A stretch of 64,000 bases of DNA from Qipengyuania soli (GCF_015529805.1 NZ_CP064654.1:2108001-2172000); one strand, 5' to 3'; counted from the stretch's first letter, positions 1 through 8,884 are shown. The notes: generated from the letters alone by a model not told the origin. Numbers and translations are program-made.

Positions 1-1377
1 TTTCTTGGGCAGGCCGCCGAATACGGTCTGCTCCCACGCGCTGAAGGCAGACGCCTTGGAAATCTCGCTGCGGGTCGGATAGGCGATGATCGCGCTGCCG
101 AGCGCGAAGGTGCTGCTCTTGCCCGTGATCGACTGGGTGAAGGGCAGTAGCAGTTCGCCGGCATTCCTGCCGACGATGCTGACGCCGAGCACCTTCTTGC
201 CCTTGAGCACCATCTTCATGTGGCCCCTGGTATACCCTTCCGCGACGGCGCGTTCGTTCTCGGAGAATTCCTCGCGCACGACTGTGATATTGTCGCCATG
301 CGCCTTGCGGGCATCGGCCTCAGTCATGCCGATCTGCGCGACTTCCGGTTCGGTATAGGTGCACCAGGGAAGCGCCTTGTAGTCGACCTTGGTCGGCAGG
401 CCGGTGACGATCTCGAGCGCGACGTTGGAGCCCTCGTATCCCGACACATGGGTCAGTCGTGGGCCCGCCCGGCAATCGCCGATCGCGTAAATGCCCTTCA
501 CCGAGGTGCGACGGCGGGCATCGACCCTGAAGCCGTTGCCGCCAAGGGCGATGCCCAGATCTTCCGCCCCGAAGCCCCTGACCCGTGCCCTGCGTCCTAC
601 GGCGAGCAGCAGGTGGGTGCCCGAGACTGTCTCACCGCCATCGGTATGGACCGTGACCTGTCCGGCTTCGCCTTCGACCTTCTTCGCCGCCCCGTGCACG
701 AAGCGCACACCTTCGCCCTTCATCGTATCGACCACGACCGCCACCGATTCCGGATCGTCGCGGCCCATGAGGTCATGAGGCTCGATCACCGTCACTTCGC
801 TTCCGAGACGGCGGAAGCTCTGCGCCATTTCCATGCCGATCACCCCGCCCCCGATGATGACGAGATGCCCCGGCAATTCGTCGATTTCGAACAGGTTCTC
901 GTTGGTGAGGTAAGGAACATCGTGGATGCCCTCGATCGGCGGGACGACCGGTTCGGAGCCGGTCGCGATAACGATGCGCGGAGCATGCAGGGTCCGGCCC
1001 GCGACCTCGACCGACTGCCGCCCGGTCATCCGAGCATGGCCGAGCAGGACCTCGCAGCCCATTTCCTCGAAGGTCTCGACCGAATCGTGATGCTCGATCC
1101 CGGCGATGGCATCGCGGATATGGCCGCGCACGCCGGTCCAGTCGACCTGCGGAGCCGCCAGCGTAACTCCGAAGCGCTTCTCTTCGCGCGCTTCGGCAGC
1201 GCGCTTTGCCGCAGTGATCAGCGCCTTCGAGGGGACGCAGCCATTGTTGAGGCACTCGCCCCCCATCTTGTGGCCCTCGATCAGCGCTACCTTGAGGCCG
1301 AACAGCGCGCAGCCGCCCGCAGCGGTTAGCCCTGCGGCCCCGCCGCCGATCACGATTACGTCATGGGTGAATTTCAT
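1..1377 (-). CDS. FAD-dependent pyridine nucleotide-disulfide oxidoreductase (dihydrolipoamide dehydrogenase/mercuric reductase-like), C-terminus cut by window edge
   Basis: The reading frame is open for 459 codons from an ATG at 1377 to the window edge, so the last residues and the stop are missing. The N-terminus has an FAD-binding GGGAAG motif at residues 11-16 and the redox-active pair C42/C47 in GGECLNNGCVPSK. A second Rossmann motif (GGGVIGMEMA) near residue 175 should bind NAD(P)H, and the C-terminal dimerisation domain follows. The usual C-terminal His of lipoamide dehydrogenases (HPT..E) reads YPT..E here, which argues against a genuine 2-oxoacid dehydrogenase E3 subunit. The family moves electrons from NAD(P)H through FAD to a disulfide, but the substrate cannot be told. 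It is divergent from the next gene with a 67-nt gap. Confidence 0.85.
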   Translation of the reverse strand, partial: MKFTHDVIVIGGGAAGLTAAGGCALFGLKVALIEGHKMGGECLNNGCVPSKALITAAKRAAEAREEKRFGVTLAAPQVDWTGVRGHIRDAIAGIEHHDSVETFEEMGCEVLLGHARMTGRQSVEVAGRTLHAPRIVIATGSEPVVPPIEGIHDVPYLTNENLFEIDELPGHLVIIGGGVIGMEMAQSFRRLGSEVTVIEPHDLMGRDDPESVAVVVDTMKGEGVRFVHGAAKKVEGEAGQVTVHTDGGETVSGTHLLLAVGRRARVRGFGAEDLGIALGGNGFRVDARRRTSVKGIYAIGDCRAGPRLTHVSGYEGSNVALEIVTGLPTKVDYKALPWCTYTEPEVAQIGMTEADARKAHGDNITVVREEFSENERAVAEGYTRGHMKMVLKGKKVLGVSIVGRNAGELLLPFTQSITGKSSTFALGSAIIAYPTRSEISKASAFSAWEQTVFGGLPKK

Positions 1378-1444
1378 CGCCTTGCCCCGTAACCCGAAAT
1401 CCCTAGGAAACGAAACGGGACTTCAACACCAAGAGGGTTTCGCC

Positions 1445-2464
1445 ATTTCGAGGATACTGGTTACCGGTGCCGCGGGCCTGCTCGGCGGTGAGGTGTGCGC
1501 GCGGCTCGTCGCCCGTGGCCACAGCGTCACGGCGATGGTCCATCGCACGCCGGACATTCTTGCGAATGACGGGACGAAGGTTGCGGTTGGCGAGATCGTG
1601 CCGGGCGATGTGTCGCTGCCGCGAATGGGCTGGAGCGAGGACGAATTTGCCCGCATAGCTGCCGGACACGATCTCCTCATCCACTGCGCTGCGACCGTGC
1701 GGTTCGATCTCGATGAGGCCGACTATGCCGCGGTAAATGTCGGCGGCACGGCCAATGCCATCGCCCTCGCCGAAGCTGGGGGAATGGAATTCCTGCACGT
1801 ATCCACCGCCTATGTGTGCGGCGATCGCAACGGCCCGATCAGGGAAGACGATCCGCTGCCCGAGAGCGGCTATGCCAACGGCTATGAGGCGAGCAAGGCC
1901 GCGGGCGAGCGGCTCGTTCGCAATAGCGGCCTGCCATGGGCCATTGCACGGCCTTCGGTCGTGGTCGGGGAACATGCCAGCGGCGCGATCAGGCAGTTCG
2001 ACACCACCTATGCCGCATTCAAGCTGATTGCCGAGGGTCGGGTGCGCCACATGGCCGCAACTCCTGGGGCGACACTCGATTTCGTGCCGATCGACCATGT
2101 CGCGGGCGGCATCGTGGCTATCGCCGAAAACATGGACGAAGCGTCCGGCCGGACATTCCACCTCGTTGCGGGCAGAACACTGCCGATCGAGCGCTTCATT
2201 CACGCCATCGGCGCCTATCCGCAGTTCCACGAACCGGCGCTGGTCGAACCGGCGAGGTTCGATCCGGCGAGCCTGCCCGCGCTCGAACGCCGCCTCTACA
2301 AGCGGGTTGCTGGCCTTTACGCCGCCTACTTCCAGCGCGACCCCCAATTTGACGACAGTGCCTTTCGCGTACTTACCGGAAGTGCATGCCCTCCGACCGG
2401 CGAACCCTACATCCGGCGCCTGATCGACCATTGCATCGCAGTCGGTTTCCTCTCCGCCGCCTAG
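1445..2464 (+). CDS. NAD-dependent epimerase/dehydratase (extended SDR), probable ATT start
   Basis: The protein of about 339 residues opens with SRILVTGAAGLLGGEV, the glycine-rich NAD(P)-binding loop of extended short-chain dehydrogenases, and has the catalytic YEASK (Y-x3-K) motif mid-protein. These enzymes act on nucleotide sugars or similar alcohols and ketones in the cytoplasm, but the substrate is unknown. No ATG, GTG or TTG occurs close before the Rossmann motif. An AAGAGGG Shine-Dalgarno sequence at 1431-1437 lies 7 nt before ATT at 1445, giving the expected N-terminus, so I chose that start. The nearest canonical in-frame start upstream is TTG at 1382, without a ribosome site. The stop overlaps the convergent glycosyltransferase stop inside the palindrome CTAG. 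Confidence 0.75.
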   Translation: MSRILVTGAAGLLGGEVCARLVARGHSVTAMVHRTPDILANDGTKVAVGEIVPGDVSLPRMGWSEDEFARIAAGHDLLIHCAATVRFDLDEADYAAVNVGGTANAIALAEAGGMEFLHVSTAYVCGDRNGPIREDDPLPESGYANGYEASKAAGERLVRNSGLPWAIARPSVVVGEHASGAIRQFDTTYAAFKLIAEGRVRHMAATPGATLDFVPIDHVAGGIVAIAENMDEASGRTFHLVAGRTLPIERFIHAIGAYPQFHEPALVEPARFDPASLPALERRLYKRVAGLYAAYFQRDPQFDDSAFRVLTGSACPPTGEPYIRRLIDHCIAVGFLSAA

Positions 2465-3183
2465 CGGATATCGGGATAGTTCTCCGCCATCCGGTGGCGC
2501 AGGCCGAGAGCCCACAGGATGCCGACCTTGAAATAGATCCAGTTGGCCTTGAGCGGACCCCATGCGGCGATCCTGCGGTCGGACGTAATCACCCAGCGCG
2601 GCACCATGCGGATCTTCCCGAGGCGTGCAAATTTCACGCACAGGTCCGCTTCCTCCATCACGGCATCGCCTGGCGTACAGCCCCCGATGGCGAGGAAATC
2701 CGCGCGGCGGAAGAACATGGCATGATCGCCGAATAGCAGCCTCACACCTCGGAAGAAGAGGTGCGGGCGGGTAATGAGCGGCGCGTACCAGGTCTTGATC
2801 CAGTTGTGTGCCGTTGTCCCCCACCGGGTCTTGTCCGGTCCACGGATGAGCGGGGTGAAACTTGCCAGCGCAATCCGCTTTTCGGCCAGCGTCGCCTCAA
2901 TCACGGAGACCATGTCGAAAGGTGGCAGGCTGTCGGCGTGAACGACGCATACCAGCTCTCCCTGAGCCTCGGTCACGCCGCGGTTGATCTGCAGCGCCCG
3001 GCCCTTTTCGCACTCGACCACCCTCCAGCCCGCCGCCTGAGCCAGCTTGGTGGTTGAATCGGTGCTGCCGCCATCGACCAACACGATTTCCCGAGGGCGC
3101 GGATAAAGCTTGGCCAGGTGCGCGACTAGCACCGGGAGGGCCTTTGCCTCGTCGAGCGCCGGGATGACCAGGCTGACGCTCAC
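2461..3183 (-). CDS. TIGR04283-type family 2 glycosyltransferase
   Basis: This 240-residue protein begins with the GT-A pattern SLVIPALDEAKALP and carries VDGGSTDST and HADSLPP, where the DxD-like acidic residues bind a nucleotide sugar and metal. This matches the small family 2 glycosyltransferases called TIGR04283, often found next to TIGR04282 proteins as here. The GTG start overlaps the upstream stop by 4 nt (GTGA), so the two genes are surely translated together. The true acceptor is not known for most members; homologous pairs occur in arsenosugar or radical-SAM neighbourhoods, but no radical-SAM gene is visible here. Confidence 0.85.
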   Translation of the reverse strand: MSVSLVIPALDEAKALPVLVAHLAKLYPRPREIVLVDGGSTDSTTKLAQAAGWRVVECEKGRALQINRGVTEAQGELVCVVHADSLPPFDMVSVIEATLAEKRIALASFTPLIRGPDKTRWGTTAHNWIKTWYAPLITRPHLFFRGVRLLFGDHAMFFRRADFLAIGGCTPGDAVMEEADLCVKFARLGKIRMVPRWVITSDRRIAAWGPLKANWIYFKVGILWALGLRHRMAENYPDIR

Positions 3184-3755
3184 TGGAGTTCCGGCCAGCT
3201 GGCGAGGTCTTCCGGCGTATCTATGTCAGCGAGCTCGGGAAGGATGGCAGGGCCGATGCCGCGCGCAGCAAGGCGTACAAGGGTCTCGGCGAAGACCGAA
3301 GGCGTGCTCCATGCCATGTTCTCGAACAGGAACGACACCGGTTCCCTGTGGCCGATGAGGTAGTATCCACCGTCGGTCGCTGGGCCCAGCACCACCGAAC
3401 GTTCGACGAGGGCATCGGCTGCGGCACGCAGGACCGGTGCTGAAATTCCCGGGCAATCGCTGCCGATGATGATTGCCGGAGTCGGGACCCGGTCAAGCCT
3501 CTCGCCAAGATCGCCCTCGCCCTGTTCTACAAGGTCGAAATCATCGCCGAAGATCTGCCTGAAATCCGCAATTTCACCGCCGGTCACCCGCAGTTCGACC
3601 GGAAGGCCCGACGCACGAGCCTCCGCCAGCGTGTGGTCGAGCAAGCGCCGGTAGAGTTCTGCTGCGCCCGTTTCGCCCAATGCCGGGATCAGCCTTGTTT
3701 TCACCATTCCCGGCTGCGGCAGGCGCGCGAAGATGACGAGCCTCACCGCTTCCAT
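3180..3755 (-). CDS. TIGR04282-type (DUF2064) nucleotidyl/glycosyl transferase
   Basis: The 191-residue product shows the DUF2064 signature FARLPQPGMVKTRL near the N-terminus, IIIGSDCPG in the middle, and GPATDGGYYLIG, all features of the TIGR04282 family with a CofC/MobA-like nucleotidyltransferase fold. It starts with ATG 6 nt after the stop of the lipoprotein gene and overlaps the next gene by 4 nt, so it belongs to a tight minus-strand run. It presumably acts with the TIGR04283 glycosyltransferase on the same small molecule or glycan, but the substrate cannot be inferred from the sequence. Confidence 0.85.
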   Translation of the reverse strand: MEAVRLVIFARLPQPGMVKTRLIPALGETGAAELYRRLLDHTLAEARASGLPVELRVTGGEIADFRQIFGDDFDLVEQGEGDLGERLDRVPTPAIIIGSDCPGISAPVLRAAADALVERSVVLGPATDGGYYLIGHREPVSFLFENMAWSTPSVFAETLVRLAARGIGPAILPELADIDTPEDLASWPELQ

Positions 3756-3761
3756 GGTTCG

Positions 3762-4139
3762 TCAGGTGCTCTTGTCGGTCTTGCTTTGCGCGACCTGTGC
3801 CAGCGATCCACCGAAGTGGCGGAACGCGCTCTCGTTCAGCGTGGCATCGGAAATGTCGAGCGTAAGAGTGGCGACCTCCTGGCCATCGGCGTCGAGCAGC
3901 CGTCCATGCGCCTGTCGGTCCGAGACGATAGCGATGGCGATACCCATCGCGTCACTGCCGCCAGCACTACGGAATTCCTGGCGGACGACGGAGCAGATCG
4001 TATCGTGATCGAGCCCGGCAAGCGATGCACCATCCACAATACAACGATCGGGCGTCTCGTTCACGGCAATCCCTTCTCCTGCAGTGGTGGTGCAGCTGGC
4101 CAGCATCAGCGCCATCGCAATCGTCACACCCTGGCTCAT
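3762..4139 (-). CDS. small predicted lipoprotein, function unknown
   Basis: I chose the ATG at 4139 because an AAAGGTGA ribosome site precedes it and the protein then starts with a lipoprotein signal peptide ending in LASC (Cys16). A longer open frame upstream has no signal and overlaps the HlyD gene. The mature domain of about 110 residues has three cysteines (in RCIVDG, TICSVV and the lipid Cys) and no family I recognise. It lies between the type I secretion genes and the transferase pair on the same strand, 73 nt after the HlyD stop. It may be a periplasmic or outer-membrane accessory, but that rests on position only. Confidence 0.7.
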   Translation of the reverse strand: MSQGVTIAMALMLASCTTTAGEGIAVNETPDRCIVDGASLAGLDHDTICSVVRQEFRSAGGSDAMGIAIAIVSDRQAHGRLLDADGQEVATLTLDISDATLNESAFRHFGGSLAQVAQSKTDKST

Positions 4140-4212
4140 CGCATCACCTTTCGCAGCAGGTTTTCCATCGGGCGGAAGCTTCGTGCAAGCCCCTTGAACC
4201 GTAGCTGACCGC

Positions 4213-5550
4213 CTATTCGCGCAAGGCCGTGTCGCGGAAACGCAGCAGCGGGGTGAGGATGTACTGAAGCACGGTGCGCTTGTCGCCGAGGAGGCTGACG
4301 TCAGCGACCATGCCCGGACCGATCGCAAGGTCACCCTTGTCCGACGGAAGCGCCTCGGCCTCGGTCCGTACGCGAACGAGGTAATAGACCTCGCCCCGCT
4401 TCTCGTCGACGATCGAGTCCGGGGAGATCGTCACGACCTTGCCTTCGAGCTTGCCGTAGACGGCCTGGTCGAAAGCCGTGATGCCGATGCGTGCCTGTTG
4501 TCCGATGCGAACCGTGCCGATGTCCTGCGGGCGGATCCTGACTTCGACGAGCAGCGTGTCGTCCGAAGGAGCGATCTCCACCAGCGGCTGGCCGGTCGAG
4601 ACCGCACTGCCGCGCGTGTTGACCAGCACCCGGTTGACTGTGCCCGCGACAGGCGATCGCAATGTGGTCCGCGCGAGCCGTTCCTGCAGCGCCGGAATTG
4701 CCGCCGACCGTGATCCCAGCTCTGCCTGTGCAAGGGCGAGTTCGTTCGCCGCCTGCGCACGCCAGTCGCGCGCAACGCGGTCGAGATTGGCACCTGCCTC
4801 TGTAACCTGGGCCTGAGCCCGGCCAACGGCCGCGCGTGCGCCGGCCAGTTCGGCCTCCGCGCTCGCCGCCTGGCTTTCGGCCCGAACCAGCGACAGGCGC
4901 GGCTCGATCCCCTGCTCGACAAGGGGCCGCAAGAGATCGGCCTCCGAGCGCGCGGCCGAGGCGCGGCTGGCCACGGCATCGACCTGTCGCTCGGCCTCGG
5001 TGACCATCTGCCGCGAACGCGCCAGCTGTGCGCGCGAACTGGTGAGGGCACTCTGGAGGTCGGCCTGGCGCGAAGAATAGAGCGCCTGTTCGACCCGTAA
5101 CTGCCGAGCGGCTTCTTCGTCTGCCGGAGCCGGAAAGCGTGGTGCACGGCCCGCAATTTCAGCCTCAAGCCTGGCAACTTTCATTTCCAGCGCACCTGCC
5201 GTCGCGGACGTGCTGCCAAGCGAGGAACCGGTTTCCGTGGGATCGAGACGAAGCAGCGGATCGTCCGCCTTCACGGCCTGCCCCGTCGTGACGAGGATTT
5301 CCTCCACCACGCCCCCTTCGAGACTGGAGATGACCTGCAACTCGCTGCTCGAAATGACACGCCCCATACCGCGCACGGTGCGGTCGACCTCGGCAAGCGA
5401 TGCCCAGGCGAGGAAGATCACAAAGAAGCCGACGATGCCCCAGAACAGCCAGCGCGACGCGGTGCGCGGCTCGATCGCATTGACCATGCCCTCGAGGCGC
5501 CCCTCCGCATCGCCTTCGTGTTCGGCGAAAAGCTCCTCACGCTCGCTCAC
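4213..5550 (-). CDS. HlyD-family type I secretion periplasmic adaptor
   Basis: This 445-residue membrane fusion protein links the inner-membrane ABC exporter to the outer-membrane TolC channel. It has a short cytoplasmic N-terminus, one membrane helix at about residues 34-54, a biotinyl-lipoyl-like strand (GGVVEEILVTTGQAVKADD), a long Ala/Glu/Arg-rich coiled coil at about 120-290, a second lipoyl half with RSPVAGTV, and the family C-terminus VLQYILTPLLRFRDTALRE. The length suits type I secretion adaptors. The GTG start overlaps the ABC gene stop by one base (TAGTG), showing translational coupling. No RTX-type substrate is encoded in the window. Confidence 0.93.
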   Translation of the reverse strand: MSEREELFAEHEGDAEGRLEGMVNAIEPRTASRWLFWGIVGFFVIFLAWASLAEVDRTVRGMGRVISSSELQVISSLEGGVVEEILVTTGQAVKADDPLLRLDPTETGSSLGSTSATAGALEMKVARLEAEIAGRAPRFPAPADEEAARQLRVEQALYSSRQADLQSALTSSRAQLARSRQMVTEAERQVDAVASRASAARSEADLLRPLVEQGIEPRLSLVRAESQAASAEAELAGARAAVGRAQAQVTEAGANLDRVARDWRAQAANELALAQAELGSRSAAIPALQERLARTTLRSPVAGTVNRVLVNTRGSAVSTGQPLVEIAPSDDTLLVEVRIRPQDIGTVRIGQQARIGITAFDQAVYGKLEGKVVTISPDSIVDEKRGEVYYLVRVRTEAEALPSDKGDLAIGPGMVADVSLLGDKRTVLQYILTPLLRFRDTALRE

Positions 5551-7307
5551 TAGCCCTTGACCTTCTGCGATATGACCGGTGTGCCGCGCGCTGCTCGGGC
5601 CAGCTTTGACAGGACCTCGTCGCGCGGACCGTCAGCCATGATCTTTCCGTCATCGACAACCACGAGGCGATCGACGAGAGTGAGCAAGGGCTGGCGATGC
5701 GTGACGACGATTAGCGTGCGCTTCGCAAATTCGTCCTTCAGCCGCGCGATCAGGTCGGCTTCGGTTTGTGCATCCATGGCACTGGTCGGTTCGTCCATGA
5801 CGACGACCGGTGGCTTGCCAGCGAGGGCGCGGGCGATGGCGATCGATTGGCGCTGTCCGCCCGACAACCCCTCTCCCCGATCGACGAGGCGCAAATCGTA
5901 CCCTCGCGGTATGCGGCTGGCGAAGGCGTCCGTACCCGAAAGGCGCGCTACGCGGAGCATTTCCTCGTCATCGACCGCATTGCGACCGAGAACGATATTC
6001 TCGCGAATGGTGCCGGAAAACAGCGCCGGTTCCTGCAGCACCGAAGCTACCGAATTTCGTAGCGATGCCGGGGCGAGCTGGGCAATATCGATCCCGTCGA
6101 ACAGCACCATGCCTTCCTGCGGTGGGTAGAGGCCGAGGATCATGCGCGCGAGCGTGGACTTGCCTGAACCCACGCGACCGATCAGGCCGACTTTCTCACC
6201 GGGCGCGATCTTGAGGCTCACACCGTCGAGCGCCTTGTTCGTAGCGCCCGGGTACTGGAAAGCGACATTCCGTAATTCGATTTCGCCTCGCGGCTTATCG
6301 AGTTCGATAGCATCGGCACCGGGACCCTCGGGGGGGCGCTCCATCAAAGCCCGCACCTGACGATAGGCTGTGCGGGTGGCCGTGATGCGTGACACCAGTT
6401 GCGAGATTTGCGCCAGCGGCGCAATCGCCCTCCCCGCAAGGATCGAGCAGGCGATAAGCCCACCCATGGTTAGGCGATTGTCCGCGAGCGAGAAAACGCC
6501 GACAATGACGACGCCGGCATACGAAATCGTGCCTGCCGAGGTTGCGAAGGTCGTACCGATTGCCGCAATGAGGCGCTGCTTGAGCGAGACCGCCGCATGG
6601 CCTTCGACCGCCTTGCGCCAACGTTCTTCAAAAAGCTGACGCGCCCCTGCGGTCTTCACCGCCTCGATACTGCCGATCGTTTCAACGAGGACCGACTGCT
6701 TGTGCAAGCCTTCGTCCATGGCCTTGGCCGAAAGCCGCTGCAGCGCGGGGTGCGCACCCCAGCCGACAAGGATGACAAGAGGGACTATCAGAGCCGGAAC
6801 CAGCACGACCCAGCCCCCGATAATCGCGATGACGACCAGGGTGATGATGATGAACGGCACATCGACCACCGCGGCCAGGGTCGCCGAAGCGAAGAAGTCG
6901 CGCATGGTTTCCAGTTCGCGCATCAGGCCAGTCAACTGGCCGGTCGAACCCTTGCGCAATTCGAGCCGCATCTCGATCAGGCGCCCGAACACGGTCTCGC
7001 CGATTTCCCGGTCGATATTCATGCCCGCATGATCGACGAAGTAGGCGCGCAGCAATTTCAGCGCGAAGTCGAAGACGATGATGATGCCGAGACCGATCGA
7101 CAGGGCCGCCAGCGATCCGAAGGCGTTGTTCGGCACCACGCGGTCGTACACGGTCATCGTGAACAGCGACGACACCAGTGCGAAAATATTGATCAGTGTC
7201 GCGGCGATGACGACCTTGGAATAGGTCCGCCAATTGGCGCGGATCGGCTCGACCAGCCAGTCGGCCAGCCGCTTGCCCGGCACTTCGACGAGCGGTTCGG
7301 CGCTCAT
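5550..7307 (-). CDS. type I secretion system permease/ATPase
   Basis: This 585-residue exporter fuses a six-helix transmembrane domain (about residues 30-330) with an ABC ATPase domain. The ATPase motifs are intact: Walker A GRVGSGKST, signature LSGGQRQ, Walker B VVVMDEPTSAMD and H-loop THRQP. The N-terminal peptidase-like domain found in many bacteriocin exporters is absent; about 30 residues precede the first helix. It would use ATP to push an unfolded protein through HlyD and TolC to the outside. Its ATG overlaps the TolC stop by one base (TAATG), and its stop overlaps the HlyD start, so the three genes form one operon. Confidence 0.95.
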   Translation of the reverse strand: MSAEPLVEVPGKRLADWLVEPIRANWRTYSKVVIAATLINIFALVSSLFTMTVYDRVVPNNAFGSLAALSIGLGIIIVFDFALKLLRAYFVDHAGMNIDREIGETVFGRLIEMRLELRKGSTGQLTGLMRELETMRDFFASATLAAVVDVPFIIITLVVIAIIGGWVVLVPALIVPLVILVGWGAHPALQRLSAKAMDEGLHKQSVLVETIGSIEAVKTAGARQLFEERWRKAVEGHAAVSLKQRLIAAIGTTFATSAGTISYAGVVIVGVFSLADNRLTMGGLIACSILAGRAIAPLAQISQLVSRITATRTAYRQVRALMERPPEGPGADAIELDKPRGEIELRNVAFQYPGATNKALDGVSLKIAPGEKVGLIGRVGSGKSTLARMILGLYPPQEGMVLFDGIDIAQLAPASLRNSVASVLQEPALFSGTIRENIVLGRNAVDDEEMLRVARLSGTDAFASRIPRGYDLRLVDRGEGLSGGQRQSIAIARALAGKPPVVVMDEPTSAMDAQTEADLIARLKDEFAKRTLIVVTHRQPLLTLVDRLVVVDDGKIMADGPRDEVLSKLARAARGTPVISQKVKG

Positions 7308-8755
7308 TACTCGGCATTCCCCCCTTCGCGCTCGAACAGGTCGAGCAGCCTGCCGGTTCTTGCCAGCAGGAGATAGCGAGCCGCATCGAGCTCGGTCAGG
7401 CCCTCGATATAGGCGACCGCCGCGCCAAGATAGGCGCTTTGTGCTTCCGATACGTCGAACAGCGACCCGCGCAGCGCGGCGAACCGACGGAACACGACGT
7501 CCCGGGTTTGCCGGGCGGAACGATAGGAAGCCTCGAGTGCCACGAGCTGCTTCTCCAGAGCATCGACGTCGGCCCAGACGACCGCGGCATCGCGCTCGCT
7601 CTCCTGCTTCACCCGATCGGCAGTCGCTGTCGCGGCATCCGCCCGCGCCTGCGCCTGGTCGATGCGGGCACGCCCGCCTCCGCCGAAGAGGCGGTAACGC
7701 AGGTTGAGACTCGCACGGACGTCGTAATCTTCGCGATCCTCGAATACGCCATAGCGACCCGCGTCAATACGCGCAGCGACGCGTGGCGCCTGGCTCGCGC
7801 GCGAGTTGTTGACGTCGATCCTTGCGGCCTGCGCCAGCGCCTCGGCGCTCTGGACCTCTGGCGCGTCAGCCGCGGCAGCGACCACGAAATCGCGACTGAA
7901 CCGCCCGGCCTCGAGCAAGGGTGCACGCCGCAGGAGCGGGGGGGGCTCCATCCCGGTCAGCTCCCGAAAGCGCGCCTCGGCACTGGCGAGACGGCGCTGG
8001 AACTGGGCAAGCCGGATCTCGCCGTCGGCACGCAGCGAAGCGACACGGGCCTTTTCGCTGGGTGCCGAAGCCCCCTGTGCAATCCGGTTGTCGACGGCCT
8101 TCTCGATGTCGTCCTGTGCCGCGACGAAACCTTCCGCGAGGCGGGTCAGCGACTGGTAGGCAAAGACGGAATACCACGTGGTGACAACCTGCGTTACGAT
8201 CTGTGTGGCGGCAGCATCCCGGTCGTGGCCGGCGGCCTTCAGGCGCGCTTCGGCCGCTGCAATCGCGGCATTGATCGCGCCGAAATCGAACACCGTGTAC
8301 TCGACTTCGGCAAGGGCATCGGTGCGCTTGCTCGGTCGCGATCGTTCGAGGAGGTTGAAGGGATCATTGCTGAAATCACGTGCAATCGTGCGAAAGGAAT
8401 TCACCGAAAGGTCGACCCGCGGTTCGTATCCCGACTTGGCTTCGGCCACCTGTGCCTCGGCAAGGTTGATGCGCGCCTCGGCTTCGCGCCGCACGGCGTT
8501 TTCCTGGAGTGCCGCGGCTACGATCCTGCGAAATTCGTCAACGTCCGCGGCACCTTGCGCAAGGTTGAGGATCGGATCGCTCGCGAAGTCGATTGCCAGC
8601 GGGCTGCCTTCTGGCTCAGGCAGGTCTGTCGCCTCCTGCGAAGCGGGCAGTACGCTTTCCTGGGCCTGTGCGAAAGCAGGGCTGCAAGCGCACAAATACG
8701 CTGCAACTACAAAGCAATAAGGCGATTGCTGGATGCGAACCCTGGAAACCACCAC
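7307..8755 (-). CDS. TolC-family outer membrane efflux/secretion channel
   Basis: The 482-residue protein has a signal peptide ending near AFAQAQ and two repeats of outer membrane efflux protein type, rich in long Ala/Arg/Glu helices (for example INLAEAQVAEAKSGYEPRVD and FRRFAALRGSLFDVSEAQSA). This is the usual layout of a trimeric TolC channel. It is the first gene of the tolC-ABC-HlyD operon. Two GTG codons in tandem at 8755 and 8752 could start it; the second is better spaced from GAGGG. It begins only 40 nt after the 3' end of tRNA-Lys with no terminator visible between, so transcripts from the tRNA promoter may run into it. Confidence 0.92.
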   Translation of the reverse strand: MVVSRVRIQQSPYCFVVAAYLCACSPAFAQAQESVLPASQEATDLPEPEGSPLAIDFASDPILNLAQGAADVDEFRRIVAAALQENAVRREAEARINLAEAQVAEAKSGYEPRVDLSVNSFRTIARDFSNDPFNLLERSRPSKRTDALAEVEYTVFDFGAINAAIAAAEARLKAAGHDRDAAATQIVTQVVTTWYSVFAYQSLTRLAEGFVAAQDDIEKAVDNRIAQGASAPSEKARVASLRADGEIRLAQFQRRLASAEARFRELTGMEPPPLLRRAPLLEAGRFSRDFVVAAAADAPEVQSAEALAQAARIDVNNSRASQAPRVAARIDAGRYGVFEDREDYDVRASLNLRYRLFGGGGRARIDQAQARADAATATADRVKQESERDAAVVWADVDALEKQLVALEASYRSARQTRDVVFRRFAALRGSLFDVSEAQSAYLGAAVAYIEGLTELDAARYLLLARTGRLLDLFEREGGNAE

Positions 8756-8795
8756 AACCCTCTAGCAGTCCGGGCAAGATTCGACAGATAATTCG

Positions 8796-8871
8796 TGGTG
8801 AGCCCTGCTGGGTTCGAACCAGCGACCTACTGATTAAAAGTCAGTTGCTCTACCGACTGAGCTAAGGGCCC
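8796..8871 (-). tRNA. tRNA-Lys (anticodon TTT)
   Basis: The 76-nt minus-strand sequence folds into a full cloverleaf. The acceptor stem pairs GGGCCCT with AGGGCTC (one G-U pair), the D arm has AGCTCAGTCGGTAGAGC, the anticodon loop is CTTTTAA with TTT, the T loop is GGTTCGAACCC, and CCA is encoded. It decodes AAA and AAG lysine codons. It is followed 40 nt later by the TolC-family gene. Confidence 0.97.
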
Positions 8872-8884
8872 GACCACGCGAGCG

